64,000 nucleotides of DNA from Bicyclus anynana (Eukaryota; Arthropoda; Insecta; Lepidoptera; Nymphalidae), in contig NC_069087.1 of assembly GCF_947172395.1 (NCBI RefSeq), forward strand, positions 11,551,107 through 11,615,106, written 5' to 3'. A program made the translations under genes and the position numbers. Below the pieces are notes generated by a model. The model saw nothing but the letters and a program-made list of their open reading frames with translations. It was not told the DNA's origin and ran no database searches. How positions within the stretch are numbered: the first letter of the stretch is position 1; every line of letters begins with the position of its first letter. Below, piece by piece: positions 57,818 through 64,000 of this stretch.

Positions 57818-58587
57818 CGCCGACAAGTACATAAGTATAATTATATGTGCAAAGATATTTTTTTTATTGCGTTTTTATACTAGTAAAGCATAGGGATTAT
57901 TTTTTTCTAGCATAGGACTAATCCTATACTTTTATTAATACTTATGAAAAAATAGACCTCGGGACTTATAATTACATAAAGAAAAAATATGGAGCTGAGA
58001 GATAATTCGATATTTGATAATATCTTGATATGATTGTGACGCAGGTCTTCGTAATTAACGTGTAACATAAGATTAGATGTAGAAGCGATTTTTTTCTACT
58101 TAACTTTTTATGTAACTCACGCTACCAATGACGCCAGTAAATAACTTGTTCAGAGTTAACGTAAATATAAGCAAGCATAGACAAATAAAAAAGGCAGACG
58201 GTATCTCGCTGTCAAACAGCTGAAGCATCATAATGAGTTGCTATCAGTGAATATGAAGTGTATTGCCAGAAGATAATGGCCTCGGTGTGTCTTCATTTTT
58301 GCATCTGTGTGCGTGTCGGCGTGTACGTTTTAGCGAACTAGCAAAATTGAGGTGCGTCATTTTTTAGTTCAGGAGATGGTGTCTGGACTTTTTAAGACGT
58401 CTATGGTAGCAAGTATATTGAAATAAGTGTCGTGCTCTCTGGCTATTGTAGTTAGATTGTTCAGTGTCAGTTCGATTTGAATAACCCGCACTGTACTGTA
58501 AGAAGATAAACGTGACTGGCACAAAATATCATAGAGAGTAGGATACAAATTATTCTTCAAAGTTCAATTATGAACTTTGAAGATAAT

Positions 58588-58805
58588 TATTTGGCTGGTG
58601 GGAGGCTTCGGCCGTGGCTAGTTACTACCCTACCGGCAAAGACGTACCGCCAAGCGATTTAGCGTTCCGGTACGATGCCGTGTAGAAACCGAAAGGGGTG
58701 TGGATTTTCTTCCTCCTCCTAACAAGTTAGCCCGCTTTCATCTTAGATCATCATCTCTTACCATCAGGTGAGATTGTAGTCAAGGGCTAACTTGTAAAAG
58801 AATAA
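58588..58805 (+). mobile_element. SINE family C copy
   Basis: Starts ggctggtgggaggcttcggc and ends gtcaagggctaacttgtaaa plus an A-rich tail. Confidence 0.8.
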
Positions 58806-59164
58806 AAAAAAATATTTTTATTGTTATACGTTATCTTATACCAGCATATTTAATAGATAACTAGGATATACTTATAGACAAAATTAAGGTAGTCCGTGTT
58901 TTAACTGTTAAAAATATTTCAAAATAACACGTATTTATGTACCTATTCATAAAATTGTGTATGTAGGAAAAGTTGACGAAATCGCAAAAGATTGCAAACA
59001 TTTAATTTATTGTTTTGGTATGCACTTTTTGCCATGTAACCAGACGTGCTTGGTGTGCAAATAACTGTATGTTAAAGCTGTAATAACAATAAAAAAAACT
59101 GCAAAGTACTTACTTTGCAATATTTAAATAGGTTGTAGTCATGAATGGCTGTGTAATCACGGAC

Positions 59165-59725
59165 GGTAATAGATTTTACTCTGAATTAACACATAGGCTA
59201 CTTTCATACCGGGAAAATCCATGGTTCCCGCGGGATTTGTAAAAGACTAAATTCCACGAGGACGAAGTCGCGGGCAGGGCGCGGTTAGTTTAATATAAAA
59301 AATATTAATTTCGTATAGTAGTTAGTACCTACATGGAATAAGGCTCCGAAATATATCGATGTTAATTAATAAAGTTAAGAATTAATTTTAGAACATAAAG
59401 TATTTTTTCAACTTTTCCAAACGTCAAAAACACTGTCGTCCATTTTTGTTACTAGAGGAATAAACGTCAAATTATTGACCTATGTTCAGCAATGGACGTC
59501 CATCGGCTCATAATGGTAATTGATGATTAAAGTCTATGACATTTTTTTAGGACCTTCTGAAGGTTAGAGATGATGGTATCTAAGTTGTAAGCGGGCTAAC
59601 TTGTTAGGAGGAGGAAGAAAATCCACACCCCTTTTGGTAGGAGTAGGCACATCTTGGCAGCACGTCTTGGTCGTACCTAGTTAGTGGTAACTATGGCCGA
59701 AGCCTCTCACCAGACCTGATCCGAT
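59165..59725. mobile_element. retroelement remnants
   Basis: 59165-59288 is a family B-like remnant (gaggacgaagtcgcgggc); 59480-59525 is a non-LTR tail fragment; 59545-59725 is a diverged family C copy in - orientation. Confidence 0.55.
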
Positions 59726-60055
59726 TAAGAAATCCTCATTGTGTCTACTCAGAAGTATCTTTATTTGACTGGTTAATTACTTTTTACTGCACCATAAATT
59801 ACATACTTAATAGCCTTTTTTATTTGTAATTATACATATTAATAATTAAATTAAAATAAATTAAAACTAAGAATTATCAGTATATTAAATTTAAATGTAT
59901 AATAAATGAAATTATTATAAGAAATACAACTCTAATTGTTCACCCAGAGGCAAGGTACCCAATACGCTGGCAATTACCCCTCTGGACGACAAGGCCTTAA
60001 TCTTTGGGCCAAATAAGCGCCAGGTCTTAGGTCATCTTACGCATGGATCGATTTG

Positions 60056-60060
60056 TCAGA

Positions 60061-60139
<79 letters not shown>

Positions 60140-60349
60140 GTCATCATCATTAACACCGACACCGATGGACGTCCACTGCTGGACATAGGACTCTTGTATG
60201 GACTTCCAAACAAAACAGTCTAGAGTCGCGAGCATCCAGCGGCACCCTGCAACCCGCTTGATGTCCTCGGTCCACCTAGTAGCGGGTCGACCAACACTGC
60301 GCTTTCCGATACGGGGTCCCAAAGTGCTTGTTAGACATAGCATTGACAA
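60056..60349 (-). pseudogene. non-LTR retrotransposon 3' end with long (GAT)n tail
   Basis: On the - strand: GKRSVGRPATRWTEDIKRVA ... SYVQQWTSIG, the reverse transcriptase C-terminus, running without a stop into an about 80-base (GAT)n microsatellite that reads as poly-Asp. A truncated dead copy. Confidence 0.78.
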
Positions 60350-60451
60350 TTTTTTTAGTATCTTTTGACCATGGGCCTAAGGTCACACAGGCAAGCGCCG
60401 CAAATACATAGTCATTCGATAAGACCAAGTATTTAGGACGCTCACAAAATG

Positions 60452-60953
60452 AGGATGATGACTAGGTTTGAATAAATTGATTTTTATGATACATAAGGGT
60501 AAATAAGGTCAATGTTAGCTAATTTATACAAAAAAAGCAAAGAATGTTTGGATATTTACAAAAAAAATAAGATTATAAAATTTCAAAATTTATCAAATTT
60601 TTTTTATCGTAATTAGATAAAAATTCATACAGTTTTAGCTTCCTTGCATTAAATGTGACATTTTTTTTCAATATATGAACTATAAACATAAACGCACAAA
60701 TAACAAAGATATTAGTGATTTTGTTACGCCCATACAAATCTAACGATCAGAAAGCCAAACTAGTGACGTCACTAGTTCGTGCCATTTTGTATGGAGCGTT
60801 TTTCAGGGATCCGCGGCAGCGCCGCAAATCTGACCCTTTAAATCCCTGTAGCTAAAAAAGTAATGATCGCAGATATCCTGTTACTTTTAGAAAATTGCTT
60901 TACTATTAGCATACTCTTAACTTATATACAATTTAAAAAACTGTCATCATCCC
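60452..60953 (+). mobile_element. family G element, copy 3
   Basis: 502 bp, bounded by AGGATGATGAC and GTCATCATCCC. The conserved open frame is cut by a stop (tagctaa) in this copy. Confidence 0.75.
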
Positions 60954-61255
60954 TATTGAGCATGTTCAGCAGTTAACCATAATATTTGTTACAAAGACTT
61001 TGTCAGCTTCAGTAGACGGAATTTGTTTATGTGGTCGATAAGATAAGAGGATCCGGCATCGTGTCGGCTACTACGAGTAGATATCGACGGCCTATCCGCT
61101 TCTTTTGGGTTGTTGCATGTATGTGACGCATGGGTCAAACGTTATCAAGCCGGAATGACAACTTGGCCCCCAAACTGCATGCTTACAAGCCAGTGATGTG
61201 CACAAATATTTAGATTTTTAGATCAAGGTTCCTTTATCCTTGTAATGTATCTATA

Positions 61256-61450
61256 ACTAGCTGACGCGGTTTTACCCGCGTGGTTCCCGTTCCCGTAGGG
61301 GACGGGGATAATATATATATATCCTATAGCTTTCCTCGATAAATGGGCTATCAAACACTGAAAGAATTTTTCAAATCGGACCAGCAGTTCCTGAGATTAG
61401 CGCGTTCAATCAAACAAAACAAACAAATAAACTCTTCTGCTTTATAATAG
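61256..61450 (-). mobile_element. family B dispersed repeat
   Basis: From tagctgacgcggttttaccc to actcttctgctttataat. Confidence 0.78.
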
Positions 61451-61500
61451 AATATAGAATAAATATAATATAGATATATAATATAGATGTATATATATAT

Positions 61501-61544
61501 CCCTACATAATAGATAGATAGGTCTATCTATCTATTATGTAGGG
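61501..61544. repeat. perfect 21-bp inverted repeat, 2-base loop
   Basis: ccctacataatagatagata and its complement. Nearly loopless, so a strong cruciform or hairpin candidate. Confidence 0.9.
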
Positions 61545-62697
61545 TAAACTAATTTGTGTATGTTTTTCATTTCAGAGATAAGAAAATTAATCAATTTACT
61601 TGAATAACTTGTAAACTACTTACCTATATGTTTTAAAATATGCCGACACCTCGTGGTTTTAAATCGTGCCAAGATTCATTTGAATCATTCAGTAGTTTCA
61701 GTGTGATGTTCGGTCAACAAAAACCACGGACAGACCGACAGACAGACAAAAATTATAAGTTTAGATATAGATGTCACAAAATGCATGGGTTTTTGAACTT
61801 ATTATATTTTTGATGTCAATGTAGTAAAAAAACCTCATGCCTAATTGATCGTTTAGACTTTAGTCTCAGAAAACATGCTTTAGTGTGTGAAAAGATAAAA
61901 GTAGAGTTATCGTCCTGGTAACTAACTATCTTAGATTACCGATTAATTATAATTTATCGGTCAAGTACCATCAAGTGATACTTACATATTAATTTACCGT
62001 CTGAACAAGTCAAAAATGTAAACAATCGTATAGACATTTTTCTACTCATCACGAAATCTTGAAAACCACTTGACGTACAAAGATGGTATTTGGCAGGGAG
62101 GTAGTTTGTAGTTAGTAGACGGATTTTGCTTAGGACTGAGTCGCGGGCGTCCGTTATTAAAGATATACGAAAGGTACGATAAATTCATACAATCAACTAA
62201 AAGTACAAATACTTTTATGGCATCGAATTTACAGATTTTTAATCGATACTGAGCAAAAATTTTATTGGGTTTTTAGGGTTAGTTGACGTACGACTAAAAC
62301 TATATTGATGGTTTCAGCAATATGTCAACACTTGTCGCTTTTTCGCGCTTCAAGAGTTATTAAAGAATACCTTTAAATGGTTTACTGTAAGCTAAACTGT
62401 TTCAACTTCGATAGTCACTCACAATTATCGGATTTCCGAAAGTAATGTCCTATGTGGCTATTGTTATTCGTTGTTCAATAAAGGTACTCTCCCCTACATG
62501 TGAATTGTAAAGTAAGGAGTTTTTACACGTATATACCATGTGGAATTTCGTTGGAAAGTCTTATTAAAATTAATATATATTGTAGAATGTAGATCATCAA
62601 CACCCTTTTTCGATTTAAGGGTTTGTTTGTGAACTATGTGCAAATTTTTATCCATGAAAATAGTTACACAGCTAATGCACAGTAAATGGATGCTTGA

Positions 62698-62996
62698 CAG
62701 CGGTGATAGCCCAGTGGATAAGACCTCTGCCTCCGATTCCGGAGGGGGTGGGTTCGAATCCGGTCCGGCGTATGCACCTCCAACTTTTCAGTTCTGTGCA
62801 TTTTAAGAAATTAAATATCACATACCTCAAGTGGTGAAGGAAAACATCGTGAGGAAACCTACCAGAGAATTTTCTTAATTTTCTGCGTGTGTGAAGTATG
62901 CCAATCCGCATTGAGCCGGCGTGGTGGACTAGGCCTAGCCCCTCTTATTCTGAGAGGAGACTCGAGTTCAGCAGTGAGCCGAATATGGGCTGATAA
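62698..62996 (+). mobile_element. tRNA-derived SINE (family A)
   Basis: gcggtgatagcccagtggat head and a body ending gccgaatatgggctgataac; the tail is degenerate (aacgaacgaaacg). Confidence 0.85.
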
Positions 62997-63359
62997 CGAA
63001 CGAAACGAAACTATCACTTACAGAGCTGCCGTCGACCAACCAAAAACCACCCTTCTATTATGGCAATGGGTCGATTGCGGAACCCTAACGGGGCTCAAGA
63101 TGCACATCGGTTTTTCTTTTGACAAATTCCGTAGCAACTTCAATTTACTTGGTTAGGTTAGCTACCTACCTAATAGAATATTTTTTTCTAAGTTATGAAT
63201 ATTAATTTCGTATATTTGCATTACCTAGATAGATAAATAAACTTTCTGCAAAAGCATTTGCAATTCCAAATATTTACATAGCACATTTCATGTAAAAATT
63301 ATATAACGACCACTAATAAAAGCAGCCCATAACATTTGATATATTGCATACGATTATGA

Positions 63360-63900
63360 AAACTGGCAGTTCCACTATTGAAGTTTCTCTTCGCTCCGTG
63401 TCCGTCTCACTTGGCCCCTACAAGCTGTCTACGCGAGCAGAGCGTGAAGGAAAATATTTGGCGCCCCGAAGGCCCGATACCGGGGCTTCGTCGGAGTTCG
63501 GATTGCTTCGGGGAAATATTTACCGGCAGACGCAAAACGTCGTAAGTGTCGAGTTGAGACTTGCGGACTAGTCCGCGCTCGGAGCTCACAGGCCTTTCAG
63601 TTTGACAGCTCGAGCTCAGGCGTCAGTTCGCTCGGTTCGTCTCGCTCGCGGCTCGGCATAAGGCAGGCGGTCGCGCTCGCAAATCGACGTGGTCACTCGT
63701 TAACGCGTGCTCTGTTCCTATTGTAAACAAAAAGGAAGACAGAAAACTCTGTTCATTAATGAAAACAACCGCACATTTGCTCTATAACCTAACCGATGAG
63801 ACGCAGTGAAAATTTTCCGACAACCACTTGAAGAATCTAGACGACCGGGCGCAGTGAATTTAGTGAGTTGCAATAATCATGCCAGGTTAGAAGGTGTATT
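63360..63900 (+). promoter_or_regulatory. candidate promoter / 5' UTR of next gene
   Basis: The most GC- and CpG-rich intergenic stretch in the window. Initiator-like TTCAGTT at 63596 and GTCAGTT at 63621 precede about 280 bases of leader-like sequence. Open frames on both strands here are short and unrecognised. The associated gene would run off the right edge. Confidence 0.4.
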
Positions 63901-64000
63901 TTGGTGCGGCGTTTTAAGTGAAAGTAGCTCAGATATTGCTGTTTTTGTGTGTGATTTCGTATAACTGTTACTGTGGTCGTACATCAAGTTGTAGTTTGTG

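Noticed and set aside
60056..60349. Protein with a long poly-Asp tail
   Set aside because: Poly-Asp is a translated (GAT)n microsatellite at the tail of a truncated retrotransposon.

Overview
The window is AT-rich eukaryotic nuclear DNA from an insect, almost certainly a moth or butterfly (Lepidoptera). The support is split coding sequence with GT/AG introns, dense tRNA-derived SINEs ending in (GAT)n, the C-terminus of a lepidopteran-type non-LTR reverse transcriptase, and a long series of small inverted-repeat elements. There is no bacterial-style gene organisation, rRNA, CRISPR array or stand-alone tRNA gene.

One gene dominates: bazooka/par-3, the PDZ scaffold of the PAR polarity complex, on the + strand. 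I could chain 20 coding exons from 12203 to a TGA at 42700-42702. All 19 junctions have GT/AG borders and compatible reading phases, giving about 1094 residues. Recognisable parts in order are: the second half of the N-terminal oligomerisation domain (CR1), the PAR-1/14-3-3 site (RRGSEP), two PDZ domains that correspond to PDZ2 and PDZ3, the aPKC-binding and phosphorylation region CR3 (GRRSMSEKR), a second PAR-1-type site (RKSSSLESLQ), and a basic, coiled-coil-rich tail. The usual first half of CR1 (MKVTVCFG-type exon) is not visible and probably lies upstream of the window. PDZ1 is also not visible although the flanking exons are present and in phase.

The gene has several odd features. The proposed first exon (12203) and the PAR-1-site exon (20549) each sit at the head of a tandem array in which the 3' end of the exon plus its 5' splice site is repeated seven and six times. 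A second candidate first exon (19936) would bypass CR1. Beyond the stop codon the same reading frame stays open for 76 codons made of 11-residue repeats, so the stop looks like a GGA-to-TGA change inside a formerly coding repeat, or a readthrough site.

Layout: 1-12202 holds repeats and possible 5' promoter elements but no recognised coding sequence; 12203-42702 is the par-3 gene, with introns full of SINEs and hairpin elements; 42703 to about 48300 may be a long 3' UTR followed by intergenic DNA; 48300-63350 is gene-poor and repeat-rich; a GC-rich patch near 54000-54575 and another at 63360-63900 look like promoters or non-coding first exons of a further + strand gene that continues beyond the window.
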